From: Acidobacteriota bacterium
GTDB lineage: Bacteria > Acidobacteriota > Blastocatellia > Pyrinomonadales > Pyrinomonadaceae
Assembly (NCBI GenBank): GCA_003385635.1
Contig: QQUY01000001.1
Coordinates: forward strand, 744,001-808,000
Direction of reading: 5' to 3'
Length of the DNA stretch: 64,000 bases
In this document: positions 44,652 to 58,452 of the stretch, one piece after another
Layout: each line of letters opens with the position of its first letter
How positions within the stretch are numbered: the stretch's first letter is position 1
Notes under the pieces: generated by a model
Databases searched by the model: none
What the model was told of the DNA's origin: nothing
Seen by the model: the letters and a program-made list of their open reading frames with translations, nothing else
Translations under genes and position numbers: made by a program

Positions 44652-45287
44652 CTATTGGGTGTCCTCCGCTTCTCGAGATCCCTCGACGGCATTCGCCTGA
44701 ATCCGCTCAGGGAGTGCCAGGAGCGCTGCGGCGACTTCTGGATCAAACTCTATTCCTGCAGATTCCAAAAGGTATCGGTCGGCCTCTTCATAGCTGAATG
44801 CCTTTCGGAAAGGCCTGTCTGACGTAAGAGCGGAGTACGTATCACAGGCACGCAGAATCCTTGCGCCGAGCGGAATTCCGTTTCCTGATATCTTGTCAGG
44901 GTAGCCCGAACCGTTCCACCATTCGTGATGCCACCGCACCAAAAGCTGAACGGCCCTGGGAAACTCGCGCTTCGAGGCCTGTTGTTCGCCTATCACCGGG
45001 TGCCGGTACAGGTCCAGCCGTTCCGCTTCTGTGAGCTCACGCGGGGAAGATATGTAGGCGCGATTCATCGAATACTCGCCAAAATCGTGGAAGTAAGCGG
45101 CCCGTTTGAGCATCAGCCGGTCGCGTAGCGCAATACAAAAACGGATCGCAAGCTTGTCTGCAAGCTCGGCGATCCTTTCCGCATGCCCGACTTCGTACCT
45201 TTCGAATCTATCTACCGAGGCGCCGTCCCTGACAAGGTCGTCATCGACCAGGAGTTGTCCCTCGACTGCCTGTTCCGCGAAGATCAT
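44652..45287 (-). CDS. HD-GYP domain phosphohydrolase
   Basis: 211 residues. The HD pair is at about 67-68 (YFHDFGEYS), the His pair at 120-121 and the GYP motif at 128-130, all within RWHHEWWNGSGYP. It is followed by IPLGARILRACDTYSALTSD, the standard HD-GYP continuation. The family hydrolyses cyclic di-GMP or related nucleotides, or uses the fold as a sensor. No receiver or sensor domain is attached, so input probably comes from the neighbouring J-domain protein. It starts 29 bases after that gene's stop. Confidence 0.92.
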   Translation of the reverse strand: MIFAEQAVEGQLLVDDDLVRDGASVDRFERYEVGHAERIAELADKLAIRFCIALRDRLMLKRAAYFHDFGEYSMNRAYISSPRELTEAERLDLYRHPVIGEQQASKREFPRAVQLLVRWHHEWWNGSGYPDKISGNGIPLGARILRACDTYSALTSDRPFRKAFSYEEADRYLLESAGIEFDPEVAAALLALPERIQANAVEGSREAEDTQ

Positions 45288-45316
45288 ACAAATTGGCTTT
45301 GGGTGGGCAACGGCGT

Positions 45317-46954
45317 CTATTTAAGATCATCGAGCATCTCTTTCGCACGCTGGTTGCCGGGGTCCTTTTCGAGGACCTTTTGGAGCTCGTTACGAGCCCG
45401 GACCGAAAGACCGATTTCAACATAAAGTTCGACCAACATCAAACGATACCGGGATTCGGAAGGGGCAAGTTTTACGGCTTCCTGAAGCTCAGCTTCCGCC
45501 TTGTGCCTGTTCCGTTTTTCTTTCGAAAGTGCGAGCCCGTAGAAAGCCTTGTATTCCGGATTGTCGCCCTCAAGCTGAACGGCGCGGCCAAGGTGAGGAA
45601 CAGCGTCCTCGTGATACCCGTCCTCAAGTAATCCCATACCCCTTTCAAAACTCTCGAGAGCTACCCGCTGCTGGTCTTGTTTTCCGACCTCTTCTTTCGT
45701 CATCGAGGAAAGATCGGCGCCTTCCTTGTCCTTAAGCGATTTCAGTACCTTGTCGAGCTTCAGATCATAGAGCTCCCGTTTGTCAGGGTTTCGAAGAGTT
45801 TCGTACGCCTCCGCGATCTCGGTGAACGCCTTCTGGATCTGCTTATGCATCTCTGGTTCGACTTTCTTGTGGTACACATCGGGGTGAAACCGGCGCGCAT
45901 AAGAAAAGTACGCCGCTTTGATCGTGGCTTCTTTCGCGTCGGACTTGATACCGAACAGCTCGTAGTAGGTTGGGGCGTTCGAGACCAGCACGATGTAGTC
46001 GTCCACCGAGATCTCCGTCTCCACGAAGTCGCCCTTCGACTCGGCACGTTTTCTTTCGCGGCGTTCTGCGGCCTCGCGCTCCTTTTCTTCCTGCTCCAGC
46101 CGCTCCCGCTCTGCCTGTTCCGCGGCCATGCGTGCTTCTTCTTCTCTCTTCCGTTCCTCGTCCTCGACAGAAAGCGCGGATCGCTTGAGATGAACCTTGG
46201 CAGAACGCATCCGGTCCACGGTGTCTTTGTTGAACGCCTTGTTCCAGCGGCCTCGCTTGATGAATCCGCCGAGCCACAAACGGTAGAGGACCGGCATTAG
46301 TTCTTTGGCGTCAAGTCCGCTCAACGACTGAATATCCTGTATGGAAAGAGGGTGCTCGTAGATCCTAGAAATGACGAACGCCTCCTCGGGCGAGAACGGA
46401 ATGGACGAAGTTTTCGCTTCGACGTTCAACTGGAAGACCTCGTCGTAGCTCTTGAACCGGCCGAGGATCTCGAAATCGGTCATTTCTTTGGACGACTCAA
46501 AGAGCGCAGAACGCAGATCGATTTCGAAACGAAGTGTGTCCTTCAATCGCGCCAGCGGGGAGAAGACCCAGTTCCCGGTCTTCCATCCCGCAACAGTGCT
46601 GACTATCGTACGGATCTGGAAACGAAAATACTCTCCTACCTGATGCTCGTCCAGAATGCCTTTTTTCTTTAGGGCGTTTGCAAGCTTGAAATCGTTCGCG
46701 ATGTCGTCGATCCCGGCCAGATCGCTTTCCGAGATCTTCTCCTGTGCAAGAAGGATCGAGAAAAGCCTGTGGACCCTCTCGTTTGAGACCGCGAATGCGA
46801 TGTTCCCGCCTTCGCAGTAGACAACCGCCTTCTGGTTCCTGTTTGTGAGGCGCAGCGAGCCATCGAGACCTATCTGATTGATCTCGACGAGCAGTTCGGG
46901 GATCGGATGTCGCTGAACGATACCCTGGACCTCTAGTTTTTTCTGGGCGGTCAT
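45317..46954 (-). CDS. DUF4388 / J-domain / TPR protein
   Basis: 545 residues in four parts. The N-terminal DUF4388 (PATAN-type) module (about 8-160) starts LLVEINQIGLDGSLRLTN; the family is linked to gliding, two-component and Ser/Thr-kinase signalling. A winged-helix-like middle (about 170-240) is followed by a charged coiled coil rich in Glu, Arg and Ala (about 260-308). Next is a DnaJ domain with the HPD tripeptide at 357-359 (YARRFHPDVYH). C-terminal TPR repeats (about 435-545) finish the protein. It should stimulate Hsp70 through HPD and recruit clients through the TPR part. It heads a three-gene minus-strand unit with HD-GYP and an unknown protein. Confidence 0.92.
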   Translation of the reverse strand: MTAQKKLEVQGIVQRHPIPELLVEINQIGLDGSLRLTNRNQKAVVYCEGGNIAFAVSNERVHRLFSILLAQEKISESDLAGIDDIANDFKLANALKKKGILDEHQVGEYFRFQIRTIVSTVAGWKTGNWVFSPLARLKDTLRFEIDLRSALFESSKEMTDFEILGRFKSYDEVFQLNVEAKTSSIPFSPEEAFVISRIYEHPLSIQDIQSLSGLDAKELMPVLYRLWLGGFIKRGRWNKAFNKDTVDRMRSAKVHLKRSALSVEDEERKREEEARMAAEQAERERLEQEEKEREAAERRERKRAESKGDFVETEISVDDYIVLVSNAPTYYELFGIKSDAKEATIKAAYFSYARRFHPDVYHKKVEPEMHKQIQKAFTEIAEAYETLRNPDKRELYDLKLDKVLKSLKDKEGADLSSMTKEEVGKQDQQRVALESFERGMGLLEDGYHEDAVPHLGRAVQLEGDNPEYKAFYGLALSKEKRNRHKAEAELQEAVKLAPSESRYRLMLVELYVEIGLSVRARNELQKVLEKDPGNQRAKEMLDDLK

Positions 46955-47147
46955 CTGAGAAGAAGGAAATACGGAGGGCAGGGAGTGCGGGAAGGCCCTT
47001 CTCGCAATGATACCAGATACCTCTGACCGGTGTTAAGAAACAATTTCGGACGGCGCGATCTACAAGGCCTGCGAGAAGGTTGACCGCAAAACCAAAAACT
47101 GAGAGAGTTCGGGAATTGCGATCCGAGAAGGAGGCCACTTTTGCCTT

Positions 47148-47902
47148 ATGGCGGGAACGCCGGAGATAGAGATAAGGGAGTGCAAAACCGTCGGGGAACT
47201 CGCCGATTGTGTGACCCTCCAGAGAAGCGTATTCACTTTGCCCGAAGTGGAGATCTCGCCGGTCCGGCATTTTGTTGTGACGATGCACGCAGGCGGATTC
47301 ACTCTCGGGGCGTTCGACAAGGGCAGGCTGGTCGGCTTCGTGCTTTCGGTGCCGGCCTTCCTGAATGGCGAACGTGCATTCTATTCACATATGGCAGCCG
47401 TCGATTCTGCTTTTCAGGGGGCAGGGATCGGGGCGCGCCTTAAATGGGCGCAGCGGGAAAGATCGCTGGCTGAGGGAGTCGGATACATCAAATGGACGTT
47501 CCAGCCTGTTCAGGCAAGAAACGCGTACTTCAACCTTGAGAAGCTCGGAGCGACAGTCGCGAACTACGTTCCTGATTTCTATGGGACCGACTACATGACC
47601 TTGCCGCATCAACTGCCTGAATTGGGAATGGAAAGCGACAGGCTGATAGCGGAATGGCATTTGGAAGGCGAGAAGCCGAAGTCTCTTGCGGATGGAAAAG
47701 GCTGGATCGAGTCGCGTGCTCCTGTACGAAAGATCGTCACGACCAACGAATGGCCGCGCCTTTTGTCAGAGGAGCCTCTGGAAGCGAAGAAGGTGCAGAA
47801 CCGAATCCGGGAAGAATTCCTGGATGCATTTGAGCAAGGGCTGGTCTGTGAAGCGTTTGAACGTCATCCGGAACAGCCTTCATTCTTGTTCTTTGAGAAA
47901 GA

Positions 47903-47906
<4 letters not shown>
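47148..47906 (+). CDS. GNAT-family N-acetyltransferase (COG3375-like)
   Basis: 252 residues. The acetyl-CoA site is seen as MAAVDSAFQGAGIGARLKWA, with the Q/G-x-G-x-G/A loop. WTFQPVQARNAYFNLEKLGA, after it, is characteristic of the COG3375-type predicted acetyltransferases. The C-terminal 70 residues are an additional domain without a family I recognise. Substrate unknown. The stop overlaps the start of the Rieske gene by four bases (ATGA), so the two are made together. Confidence 0.9.
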
Positions 47907-52718
<4,812 letters not shown>

Positions 52719-52832
52719 ACGCGGCGGGGCTCTCTGCCCTCGAGATTTTGCTACATTTGCCTGGAATCAACAAGAGGGGGCACGGGGTGAGCGTTTGCAG
52801 GAAAGTACTCGTTCAAGCAATCTTTGCAGACC

Positions 52833-52935
52833 GTTGCGGCTTAGCGCCTTTGCGTGAGTCTCCCGGCGATAGATCTTTTGGCGACGGGAGATATATTAGG
52901 GCTCGATCGCTCTCGCAAAGCCGCAAAGTGCCTCC
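52833..52935. repeat. Intergenic inverted-repeat element with nested hairpin
   Basis: TTGCGGCTTAGCGCCTTTGC (from 52834), continuing GTGAG, faces CTCTCGCAAAGCCGCAAAGT (from about 52909). Inside it TCTCCCG (about 52859) pairs with CGGGAGA (about 52884). The rest of the 300-base gap between the murJ start and the dacB terminator holds no gene. Confidence 0.8.
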
Positions 52936-52969
52936 AAGAGATTTAAGGCCGCGCGGCTTCAGCCAAATG

Positions 52970-52996
52970 AAAAAGCCGCCATCAAAGGCGGCCTTC
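52970..52996 (-). terminator. Rho-independent terminator of dacB
   Basis: On the minus strand GCCGCC-TTTGAT-GGCGGC is followed by TTTTTC. The stem is six perfect G/C pairs (52975-52992), 27 bases after the dacB stop. Confidence 0.85.
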
Positions 52997-53022
52997 CTAT
53001 AAAACTTTCCTGTTACTCCAAA

Positions 53023-54435
53023 CTATTCGTCATCCAGACTCGTCCGTGTGCGCGCCGGATACTTGATCCTCGTCGAAGCAAGCCTTCTTTCCATATGGAC
53101 AGGCGCGTAGGCCATCGGCTTGGCTCCGCCAAGGGCGCCCTGCGCCAGAGGAACGAGGAAGTTCTGGAAACTTCGAAAGCGTCCTACACCGCCTACCTGA
53201 TTGAAGATCACGAAGAAGAACTTGCCCTGGTTGGTTACGAATTCACCAGAGAGCGTGCTTACACCGCGGTCTGTTCGGCGGAGAGTTCCGGTCTTCGCAA
53301 CAACGCTTCCTTTGAAAAGATCGCCGCCGAAACGGCCTCGAAGCGTGCCGTCATCTATACCCGCGACGGGCATGATGTCCGAGAGCTTCATCTTGTGTTT
53401 TGCGAGAAGGCTCTTGGTCTTTTTCAGAAGTTCGAGTTGGGCGCGGGCTGTAACGCGGTTGATCCCGAGGCCGCTTGAGGAAGCGAGTGCGAATTGATCT
53501 TCCGTAGCGCGTATGTCTCGCCGGACGACTCTTGCAACCGCTTCGTGTCCTCCAAGCATGTCTCCGAGCCTTTCAGAAAGAAAATTGTTGGAATAGCTGA
53601 GCGTGACCTTCAGTATCTCACGCATCGGCGCAGATTCGTGCGAGAAAAGCAGCTTTGCCCCGGCCGGAATTCCGCTGATCTGAAGACTCCCGGTCGTCGT
53701 AACGCTTGGGACGATCTGGCCTTCCCGGAACTTGCCGGAATTCATAAGGTAATTGTTCCACGCCCGGTTCACTGTTGCCCCGCGTCTTCCGCCGTCCATC
53801 GCGGCCACGAGGGAATTCCCCGAACGTGATGCAGACCGATTGTAATTAACGACGAAGTTCGACGTTACGTAAACATCTCCCTCGATCTTCCTTATTCCGA
53901 GCCTGTTGAGTTCGTTGGCTATCGCCATCGCATGCTCGTAACCAAAGATCGGATCGCGCCCGGAAACATATAGGTTGCCGTTTAGCGTAGCGGTGGAAGC
54001 ATCGATGGCACCGTCCGTCCAGACGCCGGTGATAAACCTGAAATCAGGTCCGAAGGTCTTCAGAACAGCGTATGCTGTCGCAACCTTCACGTTCGAAGCG
54101 GGATTGAAAGGTGTATCCGCGTAACTCTCGAAAACCAGCGTACCGTGCTCGCTTTCGATGATGATGCCGGAGGTTCCTGGAATGTCGATCTCTGCGAGAG
54201 CCGCGACCGAGGTTCTCCGCGCGACGGCCATACCCGGGGCAACTCCGGTAGGCGATGAGCTTCCCGTCTTCTTGACCAAAGGCGTCGCGGACGGAATGGG
54301 CTCTTCCTTCTGGACCTTTATGTCCTGAAGCAGAGGCATCCTGGCAGTCTGTCCGAGAGCGGACGGTGTAATGACAGCCGCGAAAAACGAAAACGCGACA
54401 GTAACCAGAAAAGCTCGTTTGATCATAAAACTCAA
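53023..54435 (-). CDS. dacB: D-alanyl-D-alanine carboxypeptidase/endopeptidase, PBP4 type
   Basis: 470 residues with a signal peptide (1-29, ending ALGQ) and a low-complexity linker. The catalytic SxxK motif is S114-N-V-K117 (NPASNVKVATAYAVLK), the SxN motif is in YSNNFLSERLGDMLGG and KTG is in VVAKTGTLRRTDRGVSTLSG. This is the S13 family (PBP4/DacB) pattern, with its usual inserted domain between the first two motifs. It trims peptidoglycan cross-links in the periplasm. The C-terminus has a short basic tail (SPARTR-like). It is divergent from the next gene across a 300-base gap. Confidence 0.93.
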   Translation of the reverse strand: MSFMIKRAFLVTVAFSFFAAVITPSALGQTARMPLLQDIKVQKEEPIPSATPLVKKTGSSSPTGVAPGMAVARRTSVAALAEIDIPGTSGIIIESEHGTLVFESYADTPFNPASNVKVATAYAVLKTFGPDFRFITGVWTDGAIDASTATLNGNLYVSGRDPIFGYEHAMAIANELNRLGIRKIEGDVYVTSNFVVNYNRSASRSGNSLVAAMDGGRRGATVNRAWNNYLMNSGKFREGQIVPSVTTTGSLQISGIPAGAKLLFSHESAPMREILKVTLSYSNNFLSERLGDMLGGHEAVARVVRRDIRATEDQFALASSSGLGINRVTARAQLELLKKTKSLLAKHKMKLSDIMPVAGIDDGTLRGRFGGDLFKGSVVAKTGTLRRTDRGVSTLSGEFVTNQGKFFFVIFNQVGGVGRFRSFQNFLVPLAQGALGGAKPMAYAPVHMERRLASTRIKYPARTRTSLDDE

Positions 54436-54694
54436 AACTTGTTAGGTATTTGCCAAGGTGCGGCAGGCTTCCAAAGGCACCTCTCAGGATGGCTTAAAGA
54501 GTATAGCATACCTGCAACCCTTTCTGACAATGTTAATTAGCCCGATTGTTGGTGAGCTATTTGTCCGATGTCGCCACAGTACGCTTAGATGCTCATTGTA
54601 AGCAAGGCTTATAGCCTCAATACAAATTACTTATACCTTATTCAGGGGCATGTCGTAAAGAGGAAAAACTCCAACGCGATCGTTAGGCAAATTA

Positions 54695-54723
54695 TTGACA
54701 CCCTGAATCGGCGCTCCTAGAAT
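54695..54723 (+). promoter_or_regulatory. Near-consensus sigma70 promoter
   Basis: TTGACA (54695-54700), an exact 17-base spacer, and TAGAAT (54718-54723). This is the best promoter match in the window. Transcription would begin near 54730, inside the longest reading of the glycosylase gene, which argues for a downstream start. The rest of the 54436-54694 gap shows no gene or repeat I recognise. Confidence 0.75.
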
Positions 54724-54740
54724 TATTGAATTATCCACAA

Positions 54741-55403
54741 GTGAGAAAGAAAGAAGTTCCCGTCACAGTAAAATCGATCAGACAAGCCCACAGCCGGCGG
54801 GCCGGTGAAATAGAAGATAGGCTCGAGGAGTTTCGCGAGATCTGGAGGTCAGGAACAGACCTGAGGCTCTGGGAAGAAATGGTCTACTGCTTTTTCACAG
54901 GAGGCTGTTCGGCGAAGATGGGCCTCAAGTCCGTCGAAGCCGTTCGCCCTTATCTTTTCGACGGATCTCACGACAACATCATGAATGCCCTGGTCGGAGT
55001 TCACCGATACCCCAGGGCAAGGGCCGGGTATGTGGTAGCTTCAAGGGAATTCCTCCGCGAGCATTGCGGGCTGCAGCTCCGCAACAAACTTAACAGCTTT
55101 AGTGACCCCCTTGAGCGGCGGGACTGGCTCGTAAATGAAAAGGGCATAAAGGGCCTTGGATACAAAGAGGCCAGTCATTATTTACGGAACATAGGTTTCA
55201 GAGGGTACGCGATCCTCGACAAGCACGTATTGCGTTGTATGGCGGATCTCGGGCTTATCGAGTCACCAAAGCCACCTATTGGCCGCAAGAAGTATCTTAG
55301 CGTTGAAATTACCCTCAAGAACTTCGCTGACCAACTTGAGATAGACTTCGACGAGATGGACCTGGTTTTATGGTCCATGCGGACCGGCGAGATATTGAAG
55401 TAA
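54741..55403 (+). CDS. Ogg2-like 8-oxoguanine DNA glycosylase/AP lyase
   Basis: 220 residues from a GTG at 54741. A TTG at 54726 adds five residues but precedes the predicted transcription start, so the GTG, with almost no leader, is favoured; no Shine-Dalgarno is visible for either. The helix-hairpin-helix motif NEKGIKGLGYKEASHYLRNI supplies the Lys nucleophile (GYKEASHYLRN). The catalytic Asp follows in YAILDKHVLR. It also has the short DEMDLVLWSMRTGEILK C-terminus typical of Ogg2 enzymes of archaea and some bacteria. It excises 8-oxoguanine and nicks the abasic site. A housekeeping-strength promoter fits constitutive repair. Confidence 0.9.
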   Translation: MRKKEVPVTVKSIRQAHSRRAGEIEDRLEEFREIWRSGTDLRLWEEMVYCFFTGGCSAKMGLKSVEAVRPYLFDGSHDNIMNALVGVHRYPRARAGYVVASREFLREHCGLQLRNKLNSFSDPLERRDWLVNEKGIKGLGYKEASHYLRNIGFRGYAILDKHVLRCMADLGLIESPKPPIGRKKYLSVEITLKNFADQLEIDFDEMDLVLWSMRTGEILK

Positions 55404-55439
55404 CCTTTGCCGGATCCGGAAAGTTAGGGAGGACAATTA

Positions 55440-57023
55440 ATGAGGTCTGAGCCACTTACGAGCCGCACTCTTCTCCGGTCCACGTTAGCGTTCCGCGCAG
55501 CTTTCGCAACGCTTATCCTCACGATCGCTCTTTCAGGCATTGCATTCGGTTCCGATGACGTTAACGGGATCGAGCCGCAGGACACCAAGAAGCTACTCAA
55601 ACAAGCAAAGAAGCTCGCCCGCAAGGGAGATGTTGGTGAAGCTGAGAAGATACTCAAACGGATCATCGCGACGGATCCCCAACATGACGAGGCGAGGCTC
55701 GACCTTGCCTATCTACTGCTCAAGAACCGCAAGCTGGTCGAAGCTGCGGACTACGCATTCGAAGTAGCACGCAAGGACGAGAAGAACTCGTTTGCGTTCG
55801 CGATTCTGGGCGCCGCCTATCTGGGAGCCGGCAACTTTGTGGATGCGAAAACGCTTTTGAACAACTCGCTCGCGCTTGACGATGACGAGGCTCTCGCGTG
55901 GGCTGGTCTGGGAATGCTCGCTTTCTATGAGAACCGTTTGAACGACAGCATCTATGCGCTGGAACAGGCCGTTTACGAAGATCGAAACGAAGCCGACTTT
56001 GCTTTTGCGCTTGCTCAGGTTTCGGCAAGGGCAGAACGCTACAAACAGGCTGCCGATGCCTACCAAAAATATCTCAGGATAGCTCCGGACAATGACCGCG
56101 AAAGGACGGAAAGGATCAAGGGCTTGATCAGGTTCCTCAAGTACCTTGGCAGAAGACCTTCACTATATGATCTTGCAGGCGAGAAGCAGACGACCGTGCC
56201 GGTTCGTCTTGTCAACAACCGCCCAGTGATCCAGATCAAGCTGAAGGATGACGGAGAGCCATTGGACTTCGTTCTCGACACCGGCTCCGGAATTTCCGTA
56301 ATTTCAGAAGAGACGTCCCGCCGGCTTCGGATCAAGCCGATAACCAAGGGCGGAGTCGCAAGGGCCCTCGGCGGAGACGGCAGATTCGACATCGTGTACG
56401 GATTCCTCCGCAAGGTTTCGATCGGCGATGTGGCCATTCGAAATGTTCCCGTCTATATTCGCCGGTTCTACAACGCAAGTGAGAAGGTTGACGGGTACAT
56501 AGGCCTTTCCCTGATCTCAAAGTACATCACAACCATCGACTACGGGAAGCAGACCTTTTCGCTTGCTCGAAAGGACGATTATTCCGAGCCCGTGGCCGAC
56601 GAGAACACGATGACGGTTCCGTTGCGTTTGACATCCAGCGGGTTCCTGAGCGGCCAGGTAAAACTGCACGGAATCGAGATTCCGCTCAACTTTATCGTCG
56701 ATACCGGGGCAAGCGTGTCTGTCATCTCGGAGGATCTTGCCAGTACGAAGGAGATCAGCGGTTTCATCCAGGACGAAAGGCTTCGAGTTATCGGCGCGGC
56801 CGGGATAACGGAAGACGTTCCTTCATTCCTTTTGCCGAGCATTACTTTCGGGAGCTATTCCCGAAACGACCTAAAAGCGATCGCACTGGATCTTGATCTG
56901 ATAAATGAAACGTCCGGGTTCGAACAGGCCGGGATCCTTGGCGGGAATTTTCTCCGGAATTACAAGCTTACATTCGATTTCCGTCAATCGATGGTCACGT
57001 TCTCTCCGTCCGAACAAGACTAG
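55440..57023 (+). CDS. TPR protein with two retropepsin-like aspartic protease domains
   Basis: 527 residues with GGAGG at 7 bases from the ATG and a signal-type hydrophobic segment (about 20-38). TPR repeats fill residues 55-215 (DEARLDLAYLLLKNRKLVEA, AILGAAYLGAGNFVDAKTLL). Two similar domains follow, each with a pepsin-type flap and active site: F-V-L-D280-T-G-S-G-I and F-I-V-D421-T-G-A-S-V. Retroviral-type proteases act as dimers of one such domain; here two are fused in one chain, so the pair could form a complete enzyme. Its substrate is unknown. It is exported or anchored, so it would act in the periplasm. Confidence 0.9.
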   Translation: MRSEPLTSRTLLRSTLAFRAAFATLILTIALSGIAFGSDDVNGIEPQDTKKLLKQAKKLARKGDVGEAEKILKRIIATDPQHDEARLDLAYLLLKNRKLVEAADYAFEVARKDEKNSFAFAILGAAYLGAGNFVDAKTLLNNSLALDDDEALAWAGLGMLAFYENRLNDSIYALEQAVYEDRNEADFAFALAQVSARAERYKQAADAYQKYLRIAPDNDRERTERIKGLIRFLKYLGRRPSLYDLAGEKQTTVPVRLVNNRPVIQIKLKDDGEPLDFVLDTGSGISVISEETSRRLRIKPITKGGVARALGGDGRFDIVYGFLRKVSIGDVAIRNVPVYIRRFYNASEKVDGYIGLSLISKYITTIDYGKQTFSLARKDDYSEPVADENTMTVPLRLTSSGFLSGQVKLHGIEIPLNFIVDTGASVSVISEDLASTKEISGFIQDERLRVIGAAGITEDVPSFLLPSITFGSYSRNDLKAIALDLDLINETSGFEQAGILGGNFLRNYKLTFDFRQSMVTFSPSEQD

Positions 57024-57113
57024 CTGTCCGGCGCAAACCGGTTTTCTGGATTTGGCCCGCCCACTCTGTTACTGTGAATTTCAGGTAGGCGGGCACTTTA
57101 GTATTCACGCACC

Positions 57114-57575
57114 ATGAAGAAAAGCCTTTATCTGGAAACATCGGTGGTTGGCGCGTATCTCGACAACGGAGAGCCGTTTCGAAGAGATATGACCATACGT
57201 TGGTGGGAGCACGAGCTTTCGGAATACAGAGCGTGCGTTTCGATACTTGTAAGAAGAGAACTAGAGTGCCTGGCCCAGCCTCACAGGGACAGCTATCTGA
57301 ATTTGATAAAGGACCTTGAACAGCTCGATCTTCCCGAAGAAGCGTCTATCCTTGCAGAGGGCTACATTTCAAGGGGCATTTTCAAACGGAAGTTCATCGG
57401 AGATGCACTTCACGTTGCCGTAGCTTCTGTTTACAAGGTCGACTACCTCGTGACCTGGAACTTCGGGCACGTGGCGAACGTGAGGAAACAGGCGAGAATA
57501 CGCCTCTTCAATACCGCCGCCGGATTCTTTGTTCCGATGATCGTCACCCCCGAGTTTCTGGTCCATGCCGTTTGA
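57114..57575 (+). CDS. PIN-domain ribonuclease (VapC-like toxin, probable)
   Basis: 153 residues. The PIN acid residues are visible: YLETSVVGAYLDNGE near the start (Glu8), ILVRRELECL in the middle, and GDALHVAVASVYKVDYLVTW with the final Asp/Asn pattern NFGHVANVRKQ. PIN proteins cut RNA and are the toxin of many type II toxin-antitoxin pairs. No antitoxin is encoded upstream, as is usual for VapBC. Instead a 68-codon gene follows 47 bases later, so the order may be reversed. A stand-alone PIN nuclease is the alternative. Confidence 0.85.
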   Translation: MKKSLYLETSVVGAYLDNGEPFRRDMTIRWWEHELSEYRACVSILVRRELECLAQPHRDSYLNLIKDLEQLDLPEEASILAEGYISRGIFKRKFIGDALHVAVASVYKVDYLVTWNFGHVANVRKQARIRLFNTAAGFFVPMIVTPEFLVHAV

Positions 57576-57622
57576 AATGGCGGAATTGACCTTTCGTTAC
57601 TCCTCTGATTACTATCACCTAG

Positions 57623-57829
57623 ATGTATAGACGTCCGAAGTTTCTTGAGATCCTGCTGGAGGTGCGCGAGCAAATGTCGCGCGACGCGGATTACGACGTC
57701 GACCTTTTCGCGGAGCTTGTTCGCTCCGGCAAGATCACGGACGGCCATCAACCTCACGAAGTGAACCGGAACGGCTCCAACGCGACGAACGGAAAGGTTG
57801 ATCGCAATAGATTTAACGGAGGATCTTGA
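57623..57829 (+). CDS. Small protein, possible partner of the PIN toxin
   Basis: 68 residues. The N-terminal half is helical and acidic (RRPKFLEILLEVREQMSRDA, then DYDVDLFAELVRSG). The C-terminal half is rich in Asn, Gly, His and Arg and is probably disordered. No known antitoxin fold (AbrB, RHH, HTH) can be read. Length, polarity and position suggest an antitoxin for the PIN gene, but nothing in the sequence proves it. Gene order is toxin first. Confidence 0.6.
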   Translation: MYRRPKFLEILLEVREQMSRDADYDVDLFAELVRSGKITDGHQPHEVNRNGSNATNGKVDRNRFNGGS

Positions 57830-57854
57830 TCCCGGCCCTCTAAGTTCTTCCCCT

Positions 57855-58451
57855 ATGCGCCGCATACTGACAATCGCGGTAATTGTTTCAGGCGGAATTG
57901 CCGCTCTCGCCTTTGCGGCGTACCTGTTCAACAACTTTTGGATACAGAGATACGACGACCTGATTGAACGTCACGCTACGGTCTACAATATCGAGGACCG
58001 CCTGGTATGGAGCGTCATCTATGAGGAAACGTATTTCCGTGCGTGGATGAAAGGGGCGGATCAGGAGATCGGCCTGATGCAGGTCACGCCTGCGGTCGCC
58101 CGTGAATGGGCAAAGGAGACCGGCCTCAGGGAGTTCGAGCGAGAGATGGAAAGCAATCTCGACGAATTCCTCAGTGATCCGGAGCGGAACATTCAGGTCG
58201 GCTGTTGGTATCTGGAACAGCTTCGTGCAAAGTACCGCGGGTTTCCGGCCGAGCGGGCGATGATGCTTGCCGCTTATAATGCCGGCCCAAGCAGGGTCGA
58301 GGAATGGACGAAAGATATTGAGAAGTCGCGCCTTTCCGAAGATGAGTTCTTGGAAAGGATCGCGATCCCGTCGACCAGGTCGTATGTCGGATCGATTCTT
58401 GAGCGTTACGCGAACACAGTGGAGTCGGGCACGCGTAACCCCGGGAACTGA
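57855..58451 (+). CDS. Membrane-anchored lytic transglycosylase
   Basis: 198 residues from ATG 57855. The longer reading from a TTG at 57798 would overlap the small gene upstream and has no spacing for a ribosome site. A single N-terminal membrane helix (about 6-26) is followed by the SLT/GEWL domain: catalytic Glu in IYEETYF, GLMQVTPAVAREW, and LAAYNAGPSRVEEW with R-SYVGSIL at the end. It cleaves glycan strands of peptidoglycan with formation of a 1,6-anhydro end, on the periplasmic side. A second enzyme of the same family is at the window end. Confidence 0.91.
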   Translation: MRRILTIAVIVSGGIAALAFAAYLFNNFWIQRYDDLIERHATVYNIEDRLVWSVIYEETYFRAWMKGADQEIGLMQVTPAVAREWAKETGLREFEREMESNLDEFLSDPERNIQVGCWYLEQLRAKYRGFPAERAMMLAAYNAGPSRVEEWTKDIEKSRLSEDEFLERIAIPSTRSYVGSILERYANTVESGTRNPGN

Positions 58452-58452
58452 G

